A stretch of 64,000 bases of DNA. Origin: Syngnathus acus (taxonomy: Eukaryota > Chordata > Actinopteri > Syngnathiformes > Syngnathidae). Both the position numbers and the translations under genes were made by a program. This document shows positions 40,599 through 53,432 of this stretch, piece by piece. Every line of letters begins with the position of its first letter. The first letter of the stretch is position 1. The notes below the pieces were generated by a model, which was given only the letters and a program-made list of their open reading frames with translations, had not been told where the DNA came from and made no database searches. The stretch covers positions 9,696,884-9,760,883 of the forward strand of contig NC_051087.1 in NCBI RefSeq assembly GCF_901709675.1, in the 5' to 3' direction.

Positions 40599-43500
40599 AG
40601 CGTGGCGTCGTTGCCAGGCAGCGGAGACATGTAGCAAATCGAAAGCCTCCACGCGTTTCAGCGACTGGAGGCTGCATCCAAAAGCCATTTCCTGGAGTGT
40701 GCAATTTAAATTTATTAATACTCAATTGCTGATTGATGATTAGTGCTAATAATCGATTTATCTGTAAATTAAATTTGACAACAAGGGAAAGAATACTACT
40801 AGTAGAAGTGGTAATAGTAGTATTCATAGATCTCTTGATTGTGGCGCAATTTGGTTTTGGGGGACAAGATGACAGCATCACTTCATGACAGGACATGAAC
40901 ATACTGCAATATACTATGCACCTTTGATTCAAATTAAATGTGACTTGTTGCATCATTCTCCATGATCTACCTCCCTACCTGGCTCCCCAAATCTACTTCT
41001 ATGTCATGTAGGTCTTGCCAGTTTTGGTATTGGTACAGTTGGAGAGATTTTCTACTGGATATGGGCTTTACATGGGTTATTTAGGGAGGGATTAAAGTGT
41101 CAGTGAACACAGGGTTTAATTGTTCCGCACAGTGATTATAGATACTTTTCCAGATTTTATAAAAGCCTGTTTTTAATGATGGATTACAGCAGGTAAAAAA
41201 GACTTAGGATGCAGCAGTGGTAAATCGGGCAGCATGACACTAGCCTCAGTATCTCTACTGCTGTCAAATAAACTGAAAATGGTGTTGTGCTCGTTTGCCC
41301 TTTCCAGTCCCTCACCTCCAAGCAGGCTCAAGATGTTAGGGAACAACAAAAATGAAAGTGAGGTTAATCTGAGTGTCTTGAAAAGGTGGCAGGTGTGTGG
41401 TGACTTCCATTTAACATGACTTTGAATGTGATTGGTTAATTCTGAACGCGGCCACATCCCCAGTTACAAGAGGGTGTTCACACTTTTGCAACAATATCAG
41501 CTCAATTTTTTTTGCTTCCTCTTTTGAGAAACATTAAATTATACCGTATGTCAAATTAACTTTGGAATTTTTTTTGATTCAGCTCCTGTACTGAATATCA
41601 CCAGATTGCAAAGGTATACTTAATGTTCTAACGAACAAACCTATTTCCTGGCAATGCAATTTAAATAAAGTTGTGATTAGATTGCCATGTATGGAAAAGT
41701 AATAAAAGAACGTTCATTCCCACAGAACCCCACATGACCATGCACCAAAATATGTGTTAGTTTTGATATTGGTATGCTTTTTGTTTTACTCTCCATCAAA
41801 TCCTTGTCGAATGACTCAACAGTACTCATCAATCATGTCACTTCCTCCAAAGGAAACATCTACGGAGTGATGTGCTTGGTATTTTGCAACTGAATGGTTG
41901 GGTGCTCGCACTATTACCGTATACCGTGCCAGCAAAAGTGTGTACAGAGAAACATTTTATGAAGGGAAGCTGTAAGACAGCAAATAATCCACCGCGTCGC
42001 GACATAAACAATGTTTGTTGACACCAGCATATTGGCAAGAATTCAACTTAGTGCACTGAGACTGAGAGCAAAAACAGGCTAAAGGGAGGACAATAAGAAA
42101 AGCAAAGAAATAATGCAAGACAGACACTTTTATCAGCAAGCTGTGTTGTGAGACAGCCATAATAGAATAAAAGATATATTCAATCACAAGCCTTGAACAA
42201 ACACTGTCATTAAGACCAAGCGTTTGCAATAAATTAGCTGTGATCATCCTGTTGCCAGTGCTAATTCAACTGCAGCGAGCAGCAGAGGCAGACATAACAT
42301 TTACTTTAAGTTTAGCTTGTCTCAAATTAGCTTTTTAACTTTCCAAAACCTTTCATCCTGCTTTTCACAAGGTACCAACAGCCATCTTAACTAACCTACT
42401 GCTTGAAAACATTGCATACATTTTAAATGTATGATGTATATTTAATGACTTCAGATTAACTTTCTCTTGCTTTTGATGTTTAATGTTTTCATCTCTTTCA
42501 TTTGTCAGTTTGATGTGTCCTTGGGTAAAAAAGGCATTTTTTGTTGTTGTTGTTGTCAAATAAAACCACAGTAAAAATCATTAGATGTAAGGTAGAGGTT
42601 GTTGTCCGAAATGATCACCAAGAACTAAACAAGATATATAAAAAAAAGCACAGTTGCCTCGTGTTAGTAATTTTGTTTCCGAGAGGAAAGATGCTTCACC
42701 TTTACCACTGCAGGTGAAAGAGTGGAACGTTTCCAAGGAAACATGATTTAATAAAAGAGTACTCCAATCCGATCAGCCTTTGACGGACCACGGTGGATTC
42801 TAACTTTATTTCCACCCCTCCCTTCACATCAGTCTGTCTGTTTCTGAATGTTTTGAATTCCATAAAGAAAATTAATACATTTTTATACACATAACCTGCA
42901 TGGCTGCAGAAAGGAAGGCGGCTTTAGACTGCTCAGGGGATTATGGGTGTCTCGCTAAAATCACAGATGACCAGCAGATGCAAAAATGCTGCATAGAATC
43001 TTTCTCATTACAATTGATACTGTCTCTCCATGAAACCATTTCGTTTATACTGTCTTGCTTTGTTTCATTGCTCTTTGTGTGTTTATATGCGCATGTAGCA
43101 GTAGATTCAATATTCATTAAATACTCGCAGTCTGCTGACCTTTTCCTTTCTCCCTTCTTGAGTCCATACCTCATTTGATTCAATCAGAGACGCTCATTTG
43201 CAAAACAAACTTTCATTTACAAATGTATTCCTTGAGGACATTGTTGGGAGAAAAGAAAGGAGACAGGAGACCATAAAGAGCAATCGTAAAGATGAGTGGA
43301 ATATGAAAGTGATTCTTTTACAATATTGGGAAATCAATTAAGTAATCAATTTCTTTATATTGCTTAAATCATTTTAAAAGAGAAATGACAGCCTTGTTTG
43401 GAAAATGGTGTCTAATTTTATATTCGAGCTGATGTTGCAACTACTGTTCAGATGCAATAATTGAAAGAGGAGAACCATATTATTATTATATTACAATTTG

Positions 43501-46299
43501 GGTTATGTTTTTACTTAGAGGACAAACAAAGAAAAAATGCTATGCTAGTTTTGTTTTTAAATTATTATTAGGCGTCACATTATTTCAGTTAATGACAAAG
43601 GCAAATATGAGAATCTAATTTATTGTGACGTGCTGCTGCAAGCAAATGTTCCTGAAATTAAATTACAATCAAACCTGTCCAACAGATGGTTTGCTGATAC
43701 CTTGTACCCAAGATGGCTTTTCAGAAACAACACTTCAGTGACATTCCTTGACCTTTAAATGAAAACAAGTAATTGAGTTCTGATAAAACGCCTAAAATAC
43801 ACACAGACACACGATCAGGGTTTGGAGGGCTGCGAGTCAGTTTATGCTTCTGCCACGTCGACCGTGTGCCTCTCCGGTGGGTTGCACGATGGTGAAATAT
43901 GCTAATTTAATCGTAATAAAGGTGAGGATGGAGAGATTATTCTTGATCTTTTTGACTAGTCATAATCATGTCACGATGGATTTGTAAAATGACACAGGAA
44001 TGCATCACTGTAATAACACAAATGCAACTCAGTTACACTTCATGTCACATGTTAACATGTCATTTTTGACTCATATTTGGCAGAGAAATGAAGACGTGAG
44101 TTATTCAAGTGAGTTCCCTCTGCAATTTTGTTCATTTTGCTGAGTGCAAAATTAACAGATCAAAATGTGCTGCAGTGCTGCCAGGAGCAAGCTCAACTTT
44201 GAGCTGCTGAAAAGCAAAAGCAGGCAGAGACATCACAGCATGATGCTTCCGAAAGATCATCGTTGTCACAAAAAGTCTCATTTCAAAAGGCCAGCTGTGG
44301 CCCGCAGGCTGGCTATCTGAACCCAATAGTAAAAAAGGTGCTTTTTTGCTTGTTAACTGTTGGAGCCATCTGCTTGTGTTGAACGCTAGCCAAGAGGCAT
44401 GCAGGTTGGTGAGGGTATTGTGGAAAGATGGAAGCTTATCTTACAGAGAAAAACATCAGAGATCATCAATGGAAAAAATAAATAAAAATCTGCCAAACTC
44501 ATACGAGAAAATATGTTATAGCACAGTAAAACCAAGAATGAACTTTATTCCAAAAGTTCTGTTTGGCGCAAACACAACACTGCACATCATCAAAAGAACA
44601 CCATATCTACAGGGAAGCACGCTTTTGGCAAAATTATGCTTTCGAGGCTGTTTTTTTCAGCTGGAATTGGGGCTTTAGTCGGTGGGGAGGGAATTGTGAA
44701 AAATTCCAAATACTAGTCAGAGGCAGCACATAACATTCAAGTTTCTGCAAGAAGCAAAGATTATCAGGGAAAGCCTACTGAAACGTTTGAATTTTATTTG
44801 GCATATGTGTGCTGAGTCTGATTTAACATGAATTTGAATGTGACTGGTCAATTTTAAAGACCCTAATTATAAGACATCAAGCTATTTCTACCAGTTCACC
44901 TGACAAATATTTCATATTCTTTTTCAGTTGGGCGGTGCAGGTTATATGCTGCAATAGTGTTTTTTTTTTTAAACATTTTTAAACTTTAAATTTTCTTTAA
45001 AATGATCTCGAGTCTCTTGTTTATTATTGCAAAAACTGGCATTTGAACAAGAATACAAATAATATGTTTTATTTATTTATTTTAGTAGTCCCCCATTGAA
45101 AACCATGAAGCAACATCTTACCAGGGAAATAAATTGTTTTCCAATAAAACCAAACAGGTGAAATTGCTCTCTGCAATAACAGTAATACACCATCTAATAG
45201 CAGTAACACACTATGGATAGTGCAATGTGACTGTGATCACGACGAATAGATTAGATAGAGATCATACATATAGTAAATATGCGGCGCTTACATATCCGCG
45301 TCATTGATTCAGTACGTCCACTCATGAAGATGTAAAAAGGTCCAATGGTGAAAGAATGCAGATGTTGTTCTTAGTGTCGAAGTGTTTGACAGTGATAGAA
45401 AACTGCACAAAGAGCTGTGCTGAAAGCATTTGACTGAATACAGTAGTTGTGAAATTATCTGATTTACTTTTGCATGGCTTGTACCTGCTGCAGCACACTG
45501 AGCCAGCCGTCAGTTAGTCCGGACAGCCGCTGCTACTGTGTGTCTCGGACCAGGGAGGCTATGTTTCGGAGCTGATGGAAATCCAACTAATCTGCTCAGT
45601 GTTGGGCCACAGCTTCTGCCAAATATTGAACAGCTGCATGCTGAGCAGCAGACGTAGCCTTTACCTTTGTGGGGCAGTGGGGAATATTTTGCTACAGGAT
45701 ATTGTCCTTCTAACTTTGTTATTGTACAAACAACTTTTACAGTACTTAAGCAATTACACAAGTTAATTCTGAAGGGTTTATAAAACTTACATGGACATTT
45801 TGACTTTTATACATGAAATACTAAAAAATCCAAATTTAAAAAAAAGTGTTTACAGTTTAAAATAAAGCCCAAAGTATTGTAACATCAAAAGAAACAGGTA
45901 ATTAAAAGTTCTTATTGTGAAATGGGTATATATGGGTATACACAGCCACATCACCAGTTATACTGTGCCACCACATCGTCCCAGTTGTTTGTCTTATTTT
46001 TTTTGTCCTCTCGTCTACTTTTTTGGGGGGGTCAATCGAGTTGTATGGATTATGTTTGAAATTAATGTTTGAAGCAATTTAAAATTTTCTGAAGCAATAA
46101 GAAGTCTTATTTCATTCGAGTGATAAATAACACGAGCAGCGAGCCACTATACCTTCGGAATTTAAAAACTGCAAGAGAGCCCGTGGCTGAGCTGCCAGGT
46201 ACCGTATAAACAAAGAATACAAGCTGTGCAGCAGCACTCTCTGGGGACCCAAGCAAAAGGAAGTGAAAAATGTAGGGTCTGGGGTGAGGCCAATGGAAA

Positions 46300-46327
46300 G
46301 CATATATATATATATATATATATATAC
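46300..46327. repeat. TA microsatellite
   Basis: About thirteen tandem TA units. Confidence 0.9.
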
Positions 46328-47319
46328 ATACCAAACATCTTGCGTCACAAACAACCGTGTCAAATTAATTCAAGGGATCGTCGTAGATTAATTGAGTTAA
46401 TTCATATAGTGAATTCACCACTGACTCTTTAATTAAAGGACCCAATGTTCACGGGGGTTAAGTACTCAGAAAGGATTTATAATTAGGGGATTACGATGGT
46501 AATAGTCTTAATAGCCTTACAAAAGTTTGATGATCTATAGGGGAAACAGGGGCAGGGTGAGTGACTTTTCTTTTTCAGGATCACTGCATGAGGGTGAATC
46601 CAGTGTGGATATATGTAACAGTTTTAAATATAGAGAGAAATGTTAAACATTTTAATGACATATTACGATTTCTTTCCAGATTTATTTTACTGGAACAATG
46701 GATGCAAACAATGTTGGAGATTATTTTTTTATGTTTGTATTGGGAGTGTAACGAAAATGACAAATGACAAACTGAATGGGATTGTCAAATCATTTGTGTT
46801 TCAATTCTCCAATCTGACTTTAAATACTATATGTGTACAGTTTGTTTTTCACCTTTTACACGCAGAAACAGATGTCAATTTTAATTTTGATCTGATCTGG
46901 ATTGTACATATGGAAGCGAAATAAAACGTCATTTAAATTAAGTTGCAAAATCCAATTTACATGTGTGTCCCTCTGTGAAATCTCATCAAATCACATTGTA
47001 ATATGTTGTGCATATTTGCGTGTTATTCTATTGCCTTTCATCCAGATGTGCATGAAGTGAGAGTGACAGAGTTTTGACAGTGTAATTATATTAGGAATTT
47101 AGATTAGAACTGAATTTTGCAATGGTGGTGAACTGGACTGTACCCCATAGTTTCATTGCTTTGGAACAGAAAGTGGAAGTGTGCCTAATGTCGTTGGTTA
47201 TTGAGTACAAATTTATGACTTTCAGTGACATGCATCTCTACGCTTATTTAGGGCTGGGATTTGCGGACTAGTGGGAATAAATGACCATGTGGCACAGAGG
47301 CCCTGGATGGCTTGCACAT

Positions 47320-47321
<2 letters not shown>

Positions 47322-47361
<40 letters not shown>
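47322..47361. repeat. TG microsatellite
   Basis: About twenty tandem TG units. Confidence 0.95.
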
Positions 47362-47362
<1 letters not shown>

Positions 47363-50300
47363 GCTTTGCAGCATGGAGCCATCTACTCCCACTGACCATC
47401 TGTACTTGTTGTTCCCCATACAGGTCGAACATATCTAGCAGTCCTAAGATTAGTCTATGAGCCAACCTACCTAACATGATTACTTGCGGTGCAAAATGAG
47501 TACATTAGATACAGAGTTTAATCCATTTTGAGAAAAGAATTTGCTGCTTGTTTAGAAGGATTATTTGTTTCAATGCAAACATTAAAAGACAGAAAAGCAT
47601 GTGACGATGACATCGAGGAATTTTCCAAAAACATATTGCTTACATATTGCATGTCAGAGCAATGTGGCTCCTGCGGCACGTGCGCATGATTTCAAATACT
47701 GTCACAAAATTCAATTAAGTTCCTTCTCTACCTTTTTCTGAGGGAATCATAGTTTGGGTCTAAAAAATTAAATTGTGTTAATACTTAAGGCGGACAAGCT
47801 GTACACAGGTCTGACAAGACATTTGCACCCCTCAGTGATTTCTCAAGAGGCGCAGTTAGGATTTGCTGAGGGTAATAGGGTTCGCCTTCCAGTAAAACGG
47901 CTTGTGCAACAACAGCCAGCTGACTGTTGGCTTCCTTCAGTGTTTACACCCCCTCCGCCTGGGATGCTGAATATTTGTTTTTGTTGTTTCTCTTCTCCTC
48001 TTCGATATAATAGATAGTCACGCATCACGATACATATTTAAGCTACGCCTACTACCACATGTGGATGCTTGACACGTGCCTTTGCTGTTGTACATTGTTA
48101 TGTATATAAAACTATATTGAACTTTTTGTGCCGATTTGACATATAGTCACTACAGTGATGTGTTTAGTTTAATTGGGCAAAATAAAAACAGTAGTGAAAG
48201 CTTTATATATATTTCCGGACCCTAATTCCGCACTCACTTCCCAGTGAGGTAGATGTGGTGCAAACTAATTAAATGTGCTCATTTACTGCAATCAACCCTG
48301 CCTGGTCTAGTGAACTCTGCTGAATTCACTTCCCGCATATGTGTATTCCCAATGACATCATATATTCATGCCCCACCATTTTATTACATGCTGTCCTTTG
48401 TTTCGTCATTGAACTCCTGCAATCATATTTTCCCAGCTTCTGTGTGAGAGCGTGACTCGAAACGTAAATGTGCGAGCGCAGCAAACGGCACAGCTCAATT
48501 GTATATTCTATTAAGCAGATCTGCACTACTCCCAAAAGAGATGGTGCAATTATATGCATCAGAGAGTTGCAGTGGAAAAATCTTTGTAGGCTTGAATAAT
48601 GGAACTCAATAAAGACATCATTAGGAAAAGAATCTATCAAATCATTGTCTATTCTACAATGTACGGCATATAAATACATGGAAGTTCATCTTAAGTTTGA
48701 GAAGTTGTTCACCTCTTTTCCAACTTAAGAGCATTTTCAGGCCTTTGGAGCTAAATGCTTATTGAGTGTGAGGCAATACTGAAATGTATTGCCTCTACCT
48801 GTCACTGCAAGGGCCTTACTTTCTCATGAACCAGTTTCATCAGAAGCCATGAAGCCTGCAAGCCTTAAAATGGAAGGGAAACGGAAATGCAGGCTAACTG
48901 CACCAGTTTTAAACATTCACCCTCAAACAAACATCTCCTGACAATTGATGGCCAAGGCTATTAGTGCTTTGAATGCGTTAGCAAAAGAGGCAGGAAGAGG
49001 AGGAAGCTGGGAGGGAAATAAAATAGGTTTTAAAAAAGGAGGGTCATTGATGGGTCACTGCCGCTGCTCATTAAATTATTAGTGCATTAAAGCGAGAAGG
49101 GAATTCTCGCTCTGCTGTTCTCAATATGCAGATTGTTCGTCACTTCACCTCTATGTTGAAAAGCCCATTCATCTCAGTTGGATTCTCAATAAACAAGATG
49201 TACTTGCATGGAAATGAGGTAGAGTAATTTGTATGAATGCGATGGAGTTAAGCCTTCCACCAAATGATATTTTTTTTAGAAACAGGAAAAGTATGGTCTA
49301 TTGTGTGGTGCATTCTGAAGGTTTCCTATTTGTTGTTTTTGTTCATTGTTGTTTGTGCTTTTCTTACTCAATAAATGTAGTCATTGCAATTTGTTAACAA
49401 TTCCACTCTTACATTATGAACAGTATATCTGAATTTAACATGGACAAAGTGAACTTGCTTAAAGCCATACATCAAAAGCATCAGTGTGCATCCTGCATCG
49501 TGCTGCACTGTGCTAAATTGCTGCCTGAAAATTGTAATGCTTCGAATTGCTTACAAGCCAACAAACAAAGTAACAGCTGTTCGAAAACTGCAGTTGTGTT
49601 TGGATTTTTTATTCCTTCATTACCCTCATCTGATTGTGCTACAACCCATGCAGGTAAACAATTTAGCTAACCCTAGTATGTATCAGAATAAAGAGACTTC
49701 AGTATTTTATCCAGGATTTGCTGAGAGAAGAAACACAACGAAAGAAAACAAAAATCAGCATGCCCCTGCAACTGTTCACAATAGCAACACACAATGCCTC
49801 CTTTTGTTTCTGTTAGATGCTGATGAATTGAGGTAAGTAGAAATGACGTTGACCTCCAATATGAGAGGGTGCTTTCATGCACACCCAATAGTGTTGGCTC
49901 GTGAGTGAACGATTCGTTCAAACGAACGTAATCTTTTTCAGTGAACGAGAGTGAACGAATCACTTCCTAAAGTGATTCGTTCTTTTTTCAGTTCATATGA
50001 CTTCAACCAGTAGGTGTCGGTAATGCCCATTGAAGCTGGTGCCACCTTGCCGTAAAACCAAACGAAGAAGAAAATGACGTAACTTCCCGTTCACGAACTA
50101 GTTGTGAATTGCATTTCCCGTTCACCAACGAACGAATCTGTGAGTGAACGAATCAGTGAGTGAGTGATTCGCATTTCAAGTTCATCACGAGAACGGATCA
50201 GTGAGGGAACGAATCCTGACTTTCCCGTTCGCGAACGAGTTAATGGGTGAACTGCCTTCCTGTGCATCAACGGATCAGTCACTGAACGTGTTGCGTCTCC

Positions 50301-50579
50301 TGGCGTGAACTATGTAAACCAGAATGTAGATTTACGATTTGCCAAGGAAAGAAAGAACCACTTACTGAAACACTAATTCTTTTATGCACGTTTTCTCCAA
50401 GCTAACGGCTAACTTTATTGCATGAAGGGATGCGCCGTTATGCAACAACGGGGAGATGATGCTTCTCTTTGGGTAACTTATAGTAGTTTTTAAATAACGT
50501 GTATGCATATATACGCCTAAATATTGTTATCCAATATATCTACTGCAATTTCACATTAGATTGCTGGTTTGAAATGTAC

Positions 50580-50581
<2 letters not shown>

Positions 50582-50613
<32 letters not shown>

Positions 50614-50614
50614 T
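50582..50614. repeat. TTA trinucleotide microsatellite
   Basis: About ten TTA units inside the foldback element. Confidence 0.95.
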
Positions 50615-50802
50615 TAATAAACATTAAAACCTGTTCAAACTTGTCTGGTGTTTTATTCCTTGTTTTTATTTTTTTGGGCATGAAAACAAAAATCTGACAT
50701 TTGGTTAACTGCTTTATATGACAATATGTATGTTTTACGTTCTGTAAATAAAGAGCCAGTAGTCAAATTCACATTCTTGACACTTACAAAAAATGCATAA
50801 AG

Positions 50803-51390
50803 TTATTAGGTACACTTGAAAATGGTGGTGTACCTAATGGAGTGTCCGTGTGACGTCACAGATCAACCAGCCAATCAGGAGGTGGGGGTGAGGGCGGGTG
50901 TGGCACTTTTCACTTTCAGTTCAGCTTTGGCCATGATTTTTCCCTAATGAACTGGCCTGTTATTAGGTACACCTAAAAATGGCGGTGTACCTAATGGAGT
51001 GTCCGAGTGACGTCACAGATCAACCAGCCAATCAGGAGGTGGGGGTGAGGGCGGGTGTGGCACTTTTCACTTTCAGTTCAGCTTTGGCCATGATTTTTCC
51101 CTAATGAACTGGCCTGTTATTAGGTACACCTAAAAATGGCGGTGTACCTAATGGAGTGTCCGAGTGACGTCACAGATCAACCAGCCAATCAGGAGGTGGG
51201 GGTGAGGGCGGGTGTGGCACTTTTCACTTTCAGTTCAGCTTTGGCCATGATTTTTCCCTAATGAACTGGCCTGTTATTAGGTACACCTAAAAATGGCGGT
51301 GTACCTAATGGAGTGTCCGAGTGACGTCACAGATCAACCAGCCAATCAGAAAGTGGGGGTGAGGGCGGGTGTGGCACTTTTCACTTAAAC
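50803..51390. repeat. 157-bp tandem repeat, about 3.7 copies
   Basis: Units begin TTATTAGGTACACCTAAAAA at 50803, 50960, 51117 and 51274, an exact 157-bp period. Each carries an inverted pair around ATTAGGTACAC/GTGTACCTAAT, then TGACGTCA, AGCCAATCAG and a G-rich GTGAGGGCGGGTGTGG. Two more units follow at 52322 and 52479, again 157 bp apart. Confidence 0.95.
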
Positions 51391-51403
51391 CAGGGGTGTC
51401 GAC

Positions 51404-52296
51404 CTCCAGTCCTCGAGGGGCCGCGTTCCAATATGTTTTCCAAGTTACCCTCGTTAAACACACCTGCGTGAAAAGTTTTTGGTCATTTCACGTTCTGCAG
51501 TAGCTAAAACTTTTCACGCAGGTGCACTTAACGAGGGAATCACACAGACACTCCATTAGGTACACCGCCATTTTCAAGTGTACCTAATAACAGGCCACTT
51601 TATTAGGGAAATATCATGGTCAAAGGTCACAGGTGTCAAGCTCCAGTCCTCGGGGCCGCGTTCCAATATGTTTTCCAAGTTACCCTCGTTAAACACACCT
51701 GCGTGAAAAGTTTTAGCTCCTTTCACGTTCTGCAGGAGCTAAAACTTTTCACGCAGGTGCGCTTAACGAGGGAATCACACGGACACTCCATTAGGTACAC
51801 CGCCATTTTCAAGTGTACCTAATAACAGGCCACTTTATTAGGGAAATATCATGGTCAAAGGTCACAGGTGTCAAGCTCCAGTCCTCGGGGCCGCGTTCCA
51901 ACATGTTTTCCAAGTTACCCTCGTTAAACACACCTGCGTGAAAAGTTTTAGCTCCTTTCACGTTCTGCAGGAGCTAAAACTTTTCACGCAGGTGCACTTA
52001 ACGAGGGAATCTTGGAAAACATGTTGGAATGCGGCCCCGAGGACCTGTGACCTTTGACCATGATATTTCCCTAATAAAGTGGCCTGTTATTAGGTACACT
52101 TGAAAATGGCGGTGTACCTAATGGAGTGTCCGTGTGATTCCCTCGTTAAGTGCACCTGCGTGAAAAGTTTAGCTCCTGCGGAACATGAAAATGACCAAAA
52201 ACTTTTCCCGCAGGTGTGTTTAACGAGGGTAACTTGGAAAACATATTGGAATGCGGCCCCGAGGACTAGAGCTTGACACCTGTGACCTTTGACCAT
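51404..52296. repeat. 235-bp hairpin-bearing repeats, direct and inverted
   Basis: CTCCAGTCCTCG recurs at 51404, 51641 and 51876. Each unit contains a perfect-looking hairpin: CACCTGCGTGAAAAGTTTTAG and its reverse complement separated by about 20 bp. After about 52017 the sequence continues in the opposite orientation to 52296, making the block a large palindrome. Identical 68-codon frames in this block are artefacts of the repeat. Confidence 0.9.
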
Positions 52297-52659
52297 GATA
52301 TTTCCCTAATAAAGTGGCCTGTGATTAGGTACACCTGAAAATGGCGGTGTACCTAATGGCGTGTCCGAATGACGTCACAGATCAAACAGCCAATCAGAAA
52401 GTGGGGGTGAGGGCGGGTGTGGTACTTTTCACTTTCATTTAAGCTTTGACCATGATTTTTCCCTAATGAAATGTCCTGTTATTAGGAACACCTGAAAATG
52501 GTGGTGTACCTATTAGAGTGTCCGAGTGACGTCACAGATCAAACAGCCAGGAGGTGGGGATGACTTAAGCTTTTTCCCGAATAAAGTGGCCTGTGATTAG
52601 GTACACCTCATTGACACTTTCTAAAGTCACCAATTCTAAAAGTAGATTTGGGTACATGC

Positions 52660-52736
52660 TCACACCTGGGATCGAACCAAGACCCTTCCGTGCAAGGGCT
52701 CATGTCACTAACCAGTTGGCTATTTCGACCTGGCAG
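52660..52736 (-). mobile_element. tRNA-derived SINE head
   Basis: On the minus strand it has an A box TAGCCAACTGG (52722-52712) and a B box GGTTCGATCCC (52678-52668) at tRNA-like spacing. The acceptor stem does not pair and the anticodon arm is abnormal, so a functional tRNA gene is unlikely. Confidence 0.6.
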
Positions 52737-53287
52737 CCCGAAGTCGTCTGCACTCTTTTGTACGAGTGATGTGCATTCCAGTTCTCAAGCTGAATCTTTA
52801 GAATCGGTTCACTCAAAAGATTTGTTCAAAAGAATCGTTCACCGAATCTTTTGCTACACTTTCTTATTTATTTCTTCTTTTTTTTTTTTTACCTTTAGTG
52901 TACCTATTGAAGTCGACACGTTCAGTGACTGCTCCGTTGATGCACGGGAAGGCAGTTCACCCAATGACTCGTTAGCGAACGGGAAAGTCAGGATTCGTTC
53001 CCTCACTGATCCGTTCTCGCGATGAACTGGAAATGCGAATCACTCACTCACTGATTCGTTCACTCACAGATTCGTTCGTTGGTGAACGGGAAATGCAATT
53101 CACGACTCGTTCGTGAACGGGAAGTTACGTCATTTTCTTCTTCGTTTTGTTTTACGGCGAGGTGGCACCAGCTTCAATGGGCATTACCGACACCTACTGG
53201 TTGAATTCATATGAACTGAAAAAAGAACGAATCACTTTCGTAAGTATATTGTATTGTATTGATGTGTATGGATTGTTTCCACGGGAT

Positions 53288-53291
<4 letters not shown>

Positions 53292-53321
<30 letters not shown>
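53292..53321. repeat. Poly(A) run of about 30
   Basis: A homopolymer that interrupts the right arm of the foldback element relative to the left arm, possibly the trace of a small retroinsertion or slippage. Confidence 0.9.
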
Positions 53322-53322
<1 letters not shown>

Positions 53323-53432
53323 GGATTGGTGTGCGTGTGTGGGGGGATTCGTTTGAACGAATCTTTTGAGTGAACTGATTGTAAAGATTCAGTTCACCTA
53401 AAATAACTGGAATGCACATCACTAACACCCAA

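Larger units (their letters stand above)
40740..49888. other. Intergenic, no gene seen
   Basis: Nine kilobases of AT-rich sequence upstream of LRPAP1. No reading frame shows recognisable similarity or a coherent exon series. It holds microsatellites at 46300-46327 and 47322-47361. A stretch at about 48690-49140 looks less repetitive than its surroundings. Confidence 0.6.
49889..53424. mobile_element. 3.5-kb composite foldback element with 8-bp target duplication
   Basis: ACACCCAA occurs immediately outside both ends (49881-49888 and 53425-53432). The termini TAGTGTTGGC and GCACATCACTA form short inverted repeats starting TAGTG, which fits the hAT-type YARNG end. Inside them are long inverted arms, about 49955-50290 and 52908-53250. 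Reversed, the right arm follows the left base for base with few differences up to ACTGAACGTG. The enclosed 2.6 kb holds 157-bp and 235-bp tandem units, a TTA microsatellite and a tRNA-like SINE head. No transposase frame is seen, so it would need help in trans. Confidence 0.75.

Noticed and set aside
41173-41457. 94-codon minus-strand frame upstream of LRPAP1
   Set aside because: No similarity, no domain, overlaps other open frames, and AT-rich intergenic composition.
51616-52296. Two near-identical 68-codon plus-strand frames (VKGHRCQAPVLGAAF...) and a matching minus-strand frame
   Set aside because: They are the same 235-bp repeat unit in direct and inverted copies; open by chance and duplicated with the repeat, with no domain or start context.
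52660-52736. A functional tRNA gene on the minus strand
   Set aside because: A and B boxes fit, but the acceptor stem is unpaired and the anticodon arm is abnormal; a SINE head is more likely.
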